The translations under genes and the position numbers were made by a program. From the NCBI GenBank assembly GCA_045546875.1, contig JAZQDP010000548.1:1-5805 (forward strand): a stretch of 5,805 nt of DNA, given 5' to 3'. Source of the stretch: RUG11551 sp045546875 (GTDB lineage: Bacteria > Planctomycetota > Planctomycetia > Pirellulales > Thermoguttaceae). Positions 1-5,786 of the stretch are shown here, one piece after another. The stretch's first letter is position 1. Each line of letters begins with the position of its first letter. The notes under the pieces were generated by a model, which was not told where the DNA came from, did not search any database, and worked only from the letters and a program-made list of their open reading frames with translations.

Positions 1-820
1 ATCTGATGCTGGCTATAAATCAGTTCAAGACCATTTACAAAGCAGTATTTCCTCTCTTTGGTGTGTGGATTGTGTTTCTATGATAGAAGGGAAAAACGAC
101 CCCAATTACGACTATCACAAAGCTCGCAATGAACCAAAGCTTATTGCTGAACTTTACAAAAATCTTGACACTATTCCACAGAATCATCGTATTGTCTTTG
201 TATTGATGCGTGCTGAGTCATATCTTTACAACAAAGATAACAATGACGAATGGTTGTTAAGTAAATTTGATGAATGCTATAGTCAGTACATTACAGAGAT
301 CAAGCAACGATTTAATAACATTGAGATTTTCGTTACTGCTGTTCAAACGTTGGGTTGTTTTAAATTCAAAAGCTGGCAAAAGAATATTGAAACCAAAGAA
401 TTGGAAGCAACTTATATCAAATATAAGAACGAATACGTTCCTGACAATTGTGAAACGCCGGCTTTGCTGGTGATTGATCGGGCTTTGCAAACCGCAGTTT
501 CTGATCTCGAGACAAAAAAGCAGGAGAATTTGAAAATCTTTAAGGACAAAGCAAGTAATCCTTTTAAGCCATTGCTAACATATTTGTGGCGATCGGTTCC
601 ACTTGTTGGTGGCGATAAAGATGAGTTTTACAGAGCTTATCTTATCTACCAATTGTTAAAAGAAGGAAAAGAAATTGATCCGAACGAATATCCAAAGGAA
701 TTTGAAGCGAATCCGGATCTCAATGCTCACGTTGTTATCGAACGACTGAAGAAAGCGGCAGAAAAAATGGAAAAAATGGTTGATGATAAGCGCATTCATA
801 ATCGCATTCATCAATTGTAA
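1..820 (+). CDS. GTPase-like protein, C-terminal part (5' end missing)
   Basis: The frame is open from base 2 to the TAA at 818-820, giving 272 residues. The GTG at 65 has no ribosome binding site and coding-like sequence continues to its left, so I treat the gene as cut by the window edge rather than starting there. A hydrophobic strand ending in VFVLMRAES (about 191-220) sits where a small GTPase would carry its G4 motif (N/TKxD). A second strand, IFVTAVQTLG (about 326-355), resembles the G5 region (SA-x). P-loop and switch motifs, if present, would lie upstream of the window. The last ~100 residues are helical and charged, with no membrane segment, so the protein is probably cytosolic. I infer a divergent TRAFAC-type GTPase like those in bacterial GTPase-associated conflict systems. 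It could also be an unrelated helical protein. Its stop is 25 bp before the next gene, so the two are probably co-transcribed. Confidence 0.6.
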   Translation, partial: SDAGYKSVQDHLQSSISSLWCVDCVSMIEGKNDPNYDYHKARNEPKLIAELYKNLDTIPQNHRIVFVLMRAESYLYNKDNNDEWLLSKFDECYSQYITEIKQRFNNIEIFVTAVQTLGCFKFKSWQKNIETKELEATYIKYKNEYVPDNCETPALLVIDRALQTAVSDLETKKQENLKIFKDKASNPFKPLLTYLWRSVPLVGGDKDEFYRAYLIYQLLKEGKEIDPNEYPKEFEANPDLNAHVVIERLKKAAEKMEKMVDDKRIHNRIHQL

Positions 821-829
821 GGGTATGGA

Positions 830-835
830 AAGGAG
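830..835 (+). promoter_or_regulatory. Shine-Dalgarno site that decides the start of the coiled-coil gene
   Basis: AAGGAG lies 10 bases before the ATG at 846. The in-frame ATGs at 780 and 825 lack a properly spaced site, and 780 would overlap the preceding gene by 41 bases. The spacing is slightly long, so 825 stays possible. Confidence 0.5.
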
Positions 836-845
836 TAATGCATCC

Positions 846-2093
846 ATGCAATATGCAATTAAAACACGCGATTACATTAATGATTATGTCTGGAGTTGGG
901 GAAACGACAATCGTGACAGCCCACTGGCAAAAGTTTCTTTGGAACTTCAAAAACAGATAGAGGGCGGTCAGAAAGGCATCGCAGTTATCTTTCGAAATGG
1001 TAGTTTTCACGTAATTATTACGGGAATCTACAAACTTGGAGATAAGCCTATAGGAATGGATTTTAGTCAAACTAAAATTCGTCTTAGCTTGGTGTTTTCA
1101 GGTTTGTCGCAACCTGAAGTCAAAGGCGTTATCCAGTACTTTTTTGCCAATCAGGACAATCTTGGAATTGGATTCGAGGATATTGTTTCCTGGACTAAGG
1201 ATTCGTGGACGATAAACGATGAACAATTGAATTTGGCATTTAAATTAATCCCGACATGTCAAACGACCGGCAAATCGGTTTATTGTGATACCGGCGGTTT
1301 GGTTAGTCTTTCTGATTTTAATTTTTCAGAACAAACGGAAGGCGTTAAATATGTTTTCCAGTCCAATGCAGCCGAATATCTGAAGATTGATCTTGAGCCG
1401 ATTCCCAAAGATGAAGTTCCTGAATTGACAACCTCAAAGGATACGAAACCTAAAAGTTCTGGAAAGGTTTTTAGTATCTTATCGATATTGTGTCTTCTTT
1501 GCGCTGTTGGTTTTCTTGGATGGAAATACATTCAATTAAACGAGGATTTGAATACGAACAACAGAGGCAAAATCGAATTAAACAACAACATCAAAAAGCT
1601 CAAGGAACAAATTTCAAGTTTGAAAAGTCAGAATGACGGCTTGAAAACTGAAGTAAAACGTTTTGAAAGCGAAAATTCGGGACTTGTTGAGAAACTAAAA
1701 ACGAAAGATGGAGACTTGAGTGATAAAGATAAAAAAAATAAAAATCTCGAAAATGAACTTTTAACGGCTCAAGCAAAAATTACAGTTGCAGAAAAAGATC
1801 GTGATAAAGAAATTGAAGAGAAAAAAATTTTAAGTATTCAAAATGAAAAAATCACTCAATATGTCAATAACATTTTAGCGGAGTGGAAAATTCAACAACA
1901 AAACGATTGCATTGATAATTTGCAAAACTTGAAAAAATTTGTTAACGAGTATATTGGTGCAAAAGATAAAAAAATTGATGAACTTTCCAATGAGAATAGC
2001 GAACTGAAGTTTAATAACGAGAGTTTGCAAAAACAAATTAAAGAATTCAATTCTAGCGGTCCTAGACCAACTCCAGCTGATGATGTTGAATAA
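846..2093 (+). CDS. Single-pass membrane protein with cytosolic N-domain and long coiled coil
   Basis: I chose the ATG at 846 (415 residues) because of the AAGGAG upstream; 825 and 780 are in-frame alternatives. Residues 1 to about 185 form a mixed alpha/beta domain that I do not recognise (for example GIAVIFRNGSFHVIITGIY, then RLSLVFSGLSQPEVKGVIQYFF). A polar linker rich in Lys and Pro follows. One membrane segment covers about 208-228 (FSILSILCLLCAVGFLGW). From about 230 to 402 the protein is almost pure Lys/Glu/Asn/Leu coiled coil, broken near a Trp (LAEWKIQQQN), and it ends in a short Pro-rich acidic tail. Three lysines just before the membrane segment suggest the N-domain is inside the cell and the coiled coil outside. 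There is no signal peptide. The gene lies between the GTPase-like gene (25 bp away) and the lipase gene (4 bp away), so it may link a cytosolic regulator to an exported partner. That role is inferred. Confidence 0.85.
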   Translation: MQYAIKTRDYINDYVWSWGNDNRDSPLAKVSLELQKQIEGGQKGIAVIFRNGSFHVIITGIYKLGDKPIGMDFSQTKIRLSLVFSGLSQPEVKGVIQYFFANQDNLGIGFEDIVSWTKDSWTINDEQLNLAFKLIPTCQTTGKSVYCDTGGLVSLSDFNFSEQTEGVKYVFQSNAAEYLKIDLEPIPKDEVPELTTSKDTKPKSSGKVFSILSILCLLCAVGFLGWKYIQLNEDLNTNNRGKIELNNNIKKLKEQISSLKSQNDGLKTEVKRFESENSGLVEKLKTKDGDLSDKDKKNKNLENELLTAQAKITVAEKDRDKEIEEKKILSIQNEKITQYVNNILAEWKIQQQNDCIDNLQNLKKFVNEYIGAKDKKIDELSNENSELKFNNESLQKQIKEFNSSGPRPTPADDVE

Positions 2094-2097
2094 CTAA

Positions 2098-3114
2098 ATG
2101 TCAATCTCTAAGTTCCCTTTTGCGTTCCTGTTGTTATTCCTTCCGGTTCTGTCGTTGGCGGCAGAGCCGAAGGTGTACTATTGGAGCGAACGTGAGGATT
2201 ATTTTCATCCGGTTGATTTTTCGAAATCGCCGGATGAACGGCTGCCAAAAGAGGAGTTTAACGAGCGAGAAAAAACGATTGTTCTCATTCACGGTTTTGC
2301 AGAGTCCATTCACAGGGGAATGTATCGCGATTTTGCACGTCGAGTTAAACAATTCGAACCGAAAACTAACGTTCTGGGGATAGACTGGTCGAATAATCAG
2401 GATATTTCCTGGATCCCGGGCGCTGATCCAATAACTTCAGCAAGCGTAATTCCTGACGTTGCGGAAAAAGCTTACAAACGACTGTTTTCATACAAAGACG
2501 GTTTGAATCTTTGCGCTCAAGATACGCATATAATCGGCTTTTCTCATGGAGCGCATATTGCCGCTTTGATTGGCAAGCGAGCAGGCGGGTGTATTGCCCA
2601 TCTGACGTTTTTGGATCCATCTCCGGCGAAATCACATTTGTTTTCATGGGAGAATTTTCTTGGCTTCGGCTGGACGGTTGAGCAATCCGCACGTTTTTCC
2701 GATATGTATAAATCGTCAAACTGGGCGTCTACCAGTTCAGCGCGAGGACACGTTTCATTTTACGTTTGGGAAAATGGCGTTAAACCGAAAGAAAATCTTA
2801 CAAATACTGATGAAATTTTCAAAAATCATTATTATGCTTTTCATTGGTATTTATCTACTATCGGAAAAGGGTATAAAAATTTTGGATATTCAATTGAAAT
2901 TCAGGTTCAAAAAATCCAGCCTCAACCATTTAGTGTGATAAACAGCAATCTGCCTAAAAAATACAATCCTAAAAAACAAGATAACCAAAATGAGTATAAC
3001 GAGAAAGATTATAATAAGGCACAAAGTTGGTTAGATAAGTTGTATATGGATAGGTCTCATAAAAAGTCTTCAAAAACATCTCTTCGTTCTTTAATTCCTG
3101 TATACTATAAATAA
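2098..3114 (+). CDS. Exported lipase of the pancreatic/lipoprotein-lipase family
   Basis: This 338-residue alpha/beta hydrolase starts with a clear signal peptide (hydrophobic FAFLLLFLPVLSLAA, cleavage near residues 21-22), so it acts outside the cytoplasm. Family features in order are: oxyanion strand IVLIHGFAES (61-70); nucleophile elbow GFSHGAH with Ser149; LTFLDPSPA with Asp173, 24 residues after the serine as in pancreatic lipase; GHVSFYVWENG (217-227), matching the GHxDFxPNGG strand; and NHYYAFHWYLSTI (243-255), matching the CSHxRAxxYYxESI motif, with His244 as the likely catalytic histidine. The segment between Asp173 and His244 is short, so a large lid is absent. Pancreatic-type C-terminal PLAT domains are missing; instead there is a Lys/Asn/Tyr-rich tail of about 75 residues. 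The substrate (triglyceride, phospholipid or other ester) cannot be read from sequence. It starts 4 bp after the upstream stop without its own Shine-Dalgarno, which suggests translational coupling. Confidence 0.9.
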   Translation: MSISKFPFAFLLLFLPVLSLAAEPKVYYWSEREDYFHPVDFSKSPDERLPKEEFNEREKTIVLIHGFAESIHRGMYRDFARRVKQFEPKTNVLGIDWSNNQDISWIPGADPITSASVIPDVAEKAYKRLFSYKDGLNLCAQDTHIIGFSHGAHIAALIGKRAGGCIAHLTFLDPSPAKSHLFSWENFLGFGWTVEQSARFSDMYKSSNWASTSSARGHVSFYVWENGVKPKENLTNTDEIFKNHYYAFHWYLSTIGKGYKNFGYSIEIQVQKIQPQPFSVINSNLPKKYNPKKQDNQNEYNEKDYNKAQSWLDKLYMDRSHKKSSKTSLRSLIPVYYK

Positions 3115-3117
3115 ACT

Positions 3118-3285
3118 ATGCATCCAGTTAGACTATTACATAGCATAGAAAATGGACGCTTATTTGAAACATACACAAATACTTCTTATTCAGAATTTTA
3201 TCGAAAACACGACGCTCAATTCCCACATCTCTACATTCCCAAACAGCGGCGCATAAATGCGGCTTCTTCGGTTAGTTTGTTTTGA
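3118..3285 (+). CDS. Doubtful 55-codon ORF after the lipase
   Basis: An ATG three bases after the lipase stop, in the same frame, opens 55 codons (begins MHPVRLLHSIENG, ends SVSLF). It has no Shine-Dalgarno site, no recognisable domain, signal peptide or membrane segment, and its last 55 bases overlap the 3' end of the convergent metalloprotease gene. It could be a small coupled gene, the decayed end of a longer lipase, or chance. I consider chance the most likely. Confidence 0.15.
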   Translation: MHPVRLLHSIENGRLFETYTNTSYSEFYRKHDAQFPHLYIPKQRRINAASSVSLF

Positions 3286-4121
3286 GAATAGAACTTTTCC
3301 AAGGCGCGCCAGCGGACGGTGTAGTTGACTTTAGTGGCATAGTTCAGTTTTTTCAAGCATTCCGGGCAGAGGTAAAGCGGGGTCTGGTCAGCTTCCTCTA
3401 ACGAGTTGACTCCATTCATATTACATTTATATGCAATGCAATGCCTGAGAGAAAACATGTGTCCAACTTCGTGAGAAGCAATTCGCAACGTTCGTCGCAA
3501 CATAGTCAGCGCCTGTTCTGGATCGTTTGGATTTCCGTTCCGAGCTAAAGACCAAACGCCAACGCGCTGGTTATACATGACATATCCAAAACAAAAATTC
3601 CAGCCCTCAGCCGGATAAAGATCTTCAGCCGTAAAGGCGATGTATGCCGCAGCGTCGGTTGGTCGCCGTGGAAGTAGAATCTTTTCGCAAATATAAGAAG
3701 CGTTGAATTGTCGTTGCCCCAAAGGGTGAATTCTACGTGCTGAAATCGGAACGACAGACGCGTCCAGCGGCTCTAAAAGGCTGGTTTTAAGTCCATAAAA
3801 CAAACCTAAATATTCCACTGTTTTTTCTACAACAGCTTTTTGAGAGTCGGACATTCTGCCTAAAACTTGCACGTAAATAACAGAACGTTTGGCTGTCGCT
3901 ACAGTTGGACGGCTTGATTTATACTGGGAGAACGTCTGCCCCGGTTCGTTTTGTTCGTACTGCCACGATCCCGGCGTTGGAGTGGGGAACGGTTGAGCGA
4001 TTGACTTAAGTTTTTCAAACGTCAACGGGCGCTCAGCGCCAAGAGATGCGTTTTCCAAAATGAAGGAAAACGTCAATAAGATTAAAAAGCATACCTTTTC
4101 TCGGCGTTGCCAACAATTCAT
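3231..4121 (-). CDS. amzA: Exported archaemetzincin-like zinc metalloprotease
   Basis: Archaemetzincins are zinc peptidases with the signature HExxHxxGxxxCx4CxM...CxxC. Here it reads HEVGHMFSLRHC, then IAYK, then CNM (Met-turn), then CPEC after 16 residues. The zinc ligands would be His217, His221 and His227, with Glu218 as the catalytic base. The four cysteines for the second, structural zinc are all present. An upstream segment EPGQTFSQYKSSRP is also typical of the family as I remember it. Two oddities stand out: Ser replaces the usual Gly at the eighth position of the motif, and the N-terminus (WQRREKV, then CFLILLTFSFIL, then ENASLGA) looks like a signal peptide, although most archaemetzincins are cytosolic. 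I start at the ATG at 4121 (296 residues) because GGAGAG sits just before it. An ATG at 4133 would add four residues but has no such site. The start overlaps the preceding gene's stop as ATGA. Confidence 0.88.
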   Translation of the reverse strand: MNCWQRREKVCFLILLTFSFILENASLGAERPLTFEKLKSIAQPFPTPTPGSWQYEQNEPGQTFSQYKSSRPTVATAKRSVIYVQVLGRMSDSQKAVVEKTVEYLGLFYGLKTSLLEPLDASVVPISARRIHPLGQRQFNASYICEKILLPRRPTDAAAYIAFTAEDLYPAEGWNFCFGYVMYNQRVGVWSLARNGNPNDPEQALTMLRRTLRIASHEVGHMFSLRHCIAYKCNMNGVNSLEEADQTPLYLCPECLKKLNYATKVNYTVRWRALEKFYSQNKLTEEAAFMRRCLGM

Positions 4122-4339
4122 TGTTCTCTCCATTGCCGACGTGGACCAACGGGATCGTCCGGGTGCAATTCGTTATAGATTCTTTGCCACACATCGTACT
4201 GAGGTTCTCCCGGCTTGAACGTAAATGATGCGTCCGGCAACGGGCGCCCCTGACTCGTTTGAGAATGAACTCGAACTATCAGGACGCCATTGCCACGATG
4301 AAAAATCGTATACGGAACGTCGTCATTTGTTAATGGCAT
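4118..4339 (-). CDS. Small 73-residue protein of unknown function
   Basis: I do not recognise this family. The protein has 73 residues and no signal peptide, membrane segment or cysteine. The first half looks like beta strands (YTIFHRGNGVLIVRVHSQ, then DASFTFKPGE), followed by one helix (YDVWQRIYNEL) and a Pro/Arg/Trp-rich end. Codon use and GC resemble the neighbouring genes, which supports a real gene. So does the 4-base ATGA overlap with the metalloprotease, which implies translational coupling and perhaps a shared job. No clear Shine-Dalgarno precedes its ATG, which is in an AT-rich context. A role as a partner or regulator of the protease is only a guess from position. Confidence 0.65.
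   Translation of the reverse strand: MPLTNDDVPYTIFHRGNGVLIVRVHSQTSQGRPLPDASFTFKPGEPQYDVWQRIYNELHPDDPVGPRRQWREQ
4126..4131 (-). promoter_or_regulatory. Shine-Dalgarno site for the metalloprotease
   Basis: GGAGAG on the minus strand lies inside the end of the small upstream gene, four bases before the ATG at 4121. It favours that start, with a 4-base ATGA stop/start overlap, over the ATG at 4133, which has no comparable site. Confidence 0.6.
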
Positions 4340-4373
4340 AATTGTTAATCTGTTTATATGATAAAACTTGAGT

Positions 4374-4404
4374 TATATAAATCTAATAAATGGGAATAAT
4401 TCAA
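4374..4404 (-). promoter_or_regulatory. Possible weak promoter for the small gene and metalloprotease
   Basis: In the 128-bp AT-rich gap after parA, the minus strand reads TTGAAT (4399-4404), 19 bases, then TATATA (4374-4379). The spacing is long and the region is AT-rich, so a chance match is quite possible. The gap is large enough that the two genes may not depend on the parA promoter. I see no convincing hairpin with a T-run after parA. Confidence 0.25.
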
Positions 4405-4467
4405 AACAGTGCGAAAGGAAATTCCCCAAAATAGGAGAAAGAACAATCATTTATTGTCATGAGGCAA

Positions 4468-5277
4468 TTAATTCATTCCAAGGGTTTGTTCAGATTTAAT
4501 TACCTCTTGCGCCAACGCTAAATAGTCTGCCGCGCCAGGGCATTTGGGATCGTATGTAAAAATATCCTGCCCGAAACTGGGAGCTTCTGCAAGTCGAACG
4601 TTTTTTCGGATATGCGTATTAAAAATCTGAGCTTTTGACCACGGGGTGTTATCGCCGTGTTGAACCTGAAAAAACTCTTCCACGTCACCGGTAACTTCAC
4701 TTGTCAACCTGGCTGAACCTTCGTACATGCACATTACAACTCCGGATACGCGCAATTTGGAATTAAGTCGTTTACTGATAAGCGTAACCGTTTGAAGCAG
4801 TTTAAGCAAACCGTGCAACGCCAAAAAATGCGGTTGCATTGGAATAAACATCTCTTGTACGGCAACCAGTGCGTTGAGCGTTAAAACGCCTAGCGACGGA
4901 GGACAATCTATAATAAGATAATCGTAAGGCGTATTATCATCTGCAAGTTTATCATGCAGAATAAGTTCTCGTCCAACGACGCCGGAGAGTTCCATTTCAG
5001 CCGCCGCCAAATCCAAATTTGAACCAATCAAATGAAAATTCTCGTTAATTGCAATTTTCGCTGCTGACAACGGGGCGTCGTCTACTAAAACATCGTAAAC
5101 AGACATCTGATCTTCGGACTCGGTATTGATTCCAAGATGAAGCGTAGCGTGAGCCTGCGGGTCCATGTCGATAAGCAGAACCCGTTTGCCGGACAGAGCC
5201 AACGCTGCGCTGAGGTTGACAGACGTTGTCGTTTTACCAACGCCGCCTTTTTGATTCATGATTGCAATCGAACGCAT
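4468..5277 (-). CDS. parA: ParA/Soj-family chromosome or plasmid partitioning ATPase
   Basis: This is a full-length 269-residue ParA of the small, Soj-like class without an N-terminal DNA-binding domain. The deviant Walker A motif KGGVGKTT (10-17) with its signature Lys10 comes first. LLIDMDPQAHAT (34-45) is the Walker A' region, and YLIIDCPPSLG (120-130) is Walker B. Such ATPases dimerise on ATP, bind DNA non-specifically and move ParB-parS complexes; some relatives position other cargo. No parB follows: the next gene on the strand is a 73-residue unknown 128 bp away, so a partner must lie elsewhere or the protein positions something else. The start ATG is preceded by AAGGGGA at a good distance and by a near-consensus promoter. 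The N-terminal wording MRSIAIMNQKGG and DPQAHATLHLG is what I associate with planctomycetes. Confidence 0.95.
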   Translation of the reverse strand: MRSIAIMNQKGGVGKTTTSVNLSAALALSGKRVLLIDMDPQAHATLHLGINTESEDQMSVYDVLVDDAPLSAAKIAINENFHLIGSNLDLAAAEMELSGVVGRELILHDKLADDNTPYDYLIIDCPPSLGVLTLNALVAVQEMFIPMQPHFLALHGLLKLLQTVTLISKRLNSKLRVSGVVMCMYEGSARLTSEVTGDVEEFFQVQHGDNTPWSKAQIFNTHIRKNVRLAEAPSFGQDIFTYDPKCPGAADYLALAQEVIKSEQTLGMN

Positions 5278-5305
5278 TGTTCCCCTTTTGTATGGTTAAT
5301 CTATG

Positions 5306-5333
5306 AAAGTTTACTTGATATTAAAACTTTAAT
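5306..5333. repeat. Nested inverted repeats in the parA leader, possible operator
   Basis: AAAGTTT (5306-5312) and AAACTTT (5324-5330) form a 7-bp inverted repeat with an 11-base spacer. The right arm lies in a second one, ATTAAA-AC-TTTAAT (5320-5333). Both lie at or just after the predicted parA transcription start. That is a usual place for a repressor site, and ParA-type genes are sometimes self-regulated. AT-richness makes a chance origin possible. Confidence 0.3.
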
Positions 5334-5341
5334 TCTGGCTA

Positions 5342-5370
5342 ATTATACCACAATCTTTCCGACATTGCAA
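5342..5370 (-). promoter_or_regulatory. Sigma70-type promoter of parA
   Basis: On the minus strand TTGCAA (5365-5370) is followed after 17 bases by a perfect TATAAT (5342-5347). A TG one base before the -10 box makes it an extended -10. Transcription would start near 5335, leaving a leader of about 58 bases before the ATG, with AAGGGGA as the ribosome site. Confidence 0.7.
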
Positions 5371-5521
5371 GTGCGATTAAAGAGATTTTTGCCACTCCTT
5401 CCGCCCTACCCCATCTAAAAATGACTTTCAATTTGAGTCAGGTTACATTATATCCATCACGCTGGAAACACTCCAATTTTTTTAAAATGTGCAATTACCC
5501 CCACGTCTTTCATTTTTCCTA

Positions 5522-5549
5522 TTGCCAAAATTTACTTTTTATGTATAAT
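5522..5549 (+). promoter_or_regulatory. Sigma70-type promoter of the TerC-family gene
   Basis: TTGCCA (5522-5527) matches the -35 consensus at five of six bases and is followed after 16 bases by a perfect TATAAT (5544-5549). Transcription would start near 5556, about 115 bases before the ATG, so the leader is long. Confidence 0.65.
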
Positions 5550-5563
5550 CTCAGGAAATGCAG

Positions 5564-5639
5564 GTTACTTAACGGAAAAAAAATTCGTTTATATAACTAA
5601 TGCGTAATATTTTGCGAGGGGAAATTCGTATATCTCTCC
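5564..5639 (+). other. Possible structured leader of the TerC-family gene
   Basis: Two weak hairpins can be drawn. One pairs GTTA and AACG (5564-5574) with CGTT and TAAC (5586-5597) across an internal loop. The other pairs GGGGA (5618-5622) with TCTCC (5635-5639) with one G-U pair. TerC-family genes are often preceded by the yybP-ykoY manganese riboswitch, but I do not see its conserved loop sequences, so this is only a candidate cis element. Confidence 0.2.
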
Positions 5640-5671
5640 GATTGCACTATTATTTTTTCTAGGAAATCATT

Positions 5672-5786
5672 ATGGAACTTTACCTTTGGCTTGGTTTTTT
5701 GGGCATAGTATTTGTTATGCTTGCCCTCGATTTGGGAGTGTTTAACCGAAAAGCGCACGTTATGGGCATTCGCGAGTCCCTTACCT
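5672..5786 (+). CDS. TerC-family integral membrane protein, N-terminal 38 residues (3' end missing)
   Basis: The ATG is preceded by AGGA with a 7-base spacer. The visible residues MELYLWLGFLGIVFVMLALD are one membrane helix with the acidic end typical of TerC proteins. LGVFNRKAH follows, a strongly conserved TerC segment, and then VMGIRESLT. TerC/Alx-family proteins are multi-pass membrane proteins linked to manganese export, metal-loading of exported proteins and tellurite resistance; the specific role here is unknown. Read literally, a TAA follows at 5786-5788, but the bases from 5787 match a sequencing adapter. The true codon after Thr38 begins with T, consistent with the Trp that often follows in this family (LTWS). 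I therefore call the gene cut by the contig end, not broken. Confidence 0.8.

Larger units (their letters stand above)
5278..5671. other. Divergent intergenic region between parA and the TerC-type gene
   Basis: These 394 bases carry no credible gene; the open frame that enters from parA on the plus strand (to 5418) is an antisense shadow. The region holds a parA promoter at its left end, a promoter for the TerC-type gene at 5522-5549, and a leader of about 115 bases before the TerC-type start. The octamer CAGGTTAC occurs twice (5439-5446 and 5561-5568). No tRNA, terminator with a T-run, or parS-like palindrome was seen in the middle. Confidence 0.7.

Noticed and set aside
2366..2719. 117-codon minus-strand frame inside the lipase gene
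   Set aside because: The lipase frame holds all family motifs; the antisense frame is a by-product of it.
2660..2938. 92-codon plus-strand frame overlapping the lipase, considered as a frameshifted piece
   Set aside because: The lipase frame stays intact through its histidine motif, so no frameshift is needed.
3116..3181. Inverted repeats CTATGC/GCATAG (3116-3121, 3143-3148) and TATTTG/CAAATA (3161-3166, 3176-3181) as terminators between the convergent genes
   Set aside because: The stems are only 6 bp, the second is almost all A/T, and no T-run follows on either strand.
4445..4462. Small hairpin ACAAT/ATTGT just after parA as a terminator
   Set aside because: The stem is five A/T-rich pairs and is not followed by a clean T-run.
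5137..5418. 93-codon plus-strand frame across the parA start
   Set aside because: It is antisense to the conserved ParA N-terminus, has no ribosome site and no protein-like features.
5439..5568. Repeated octamer CAGGTTAC as paired regulator sites
   Set aside because: Two copies of eight bases 122 bases apart, with no symmetry or set spacing to the promoter, can be chance.
5618..5640. GGGGA element as part of a yybP-ykoY manganese riboswitch
   Set aside because: Only the short G-run resembles the motif; the partner loop and helices are not visible.
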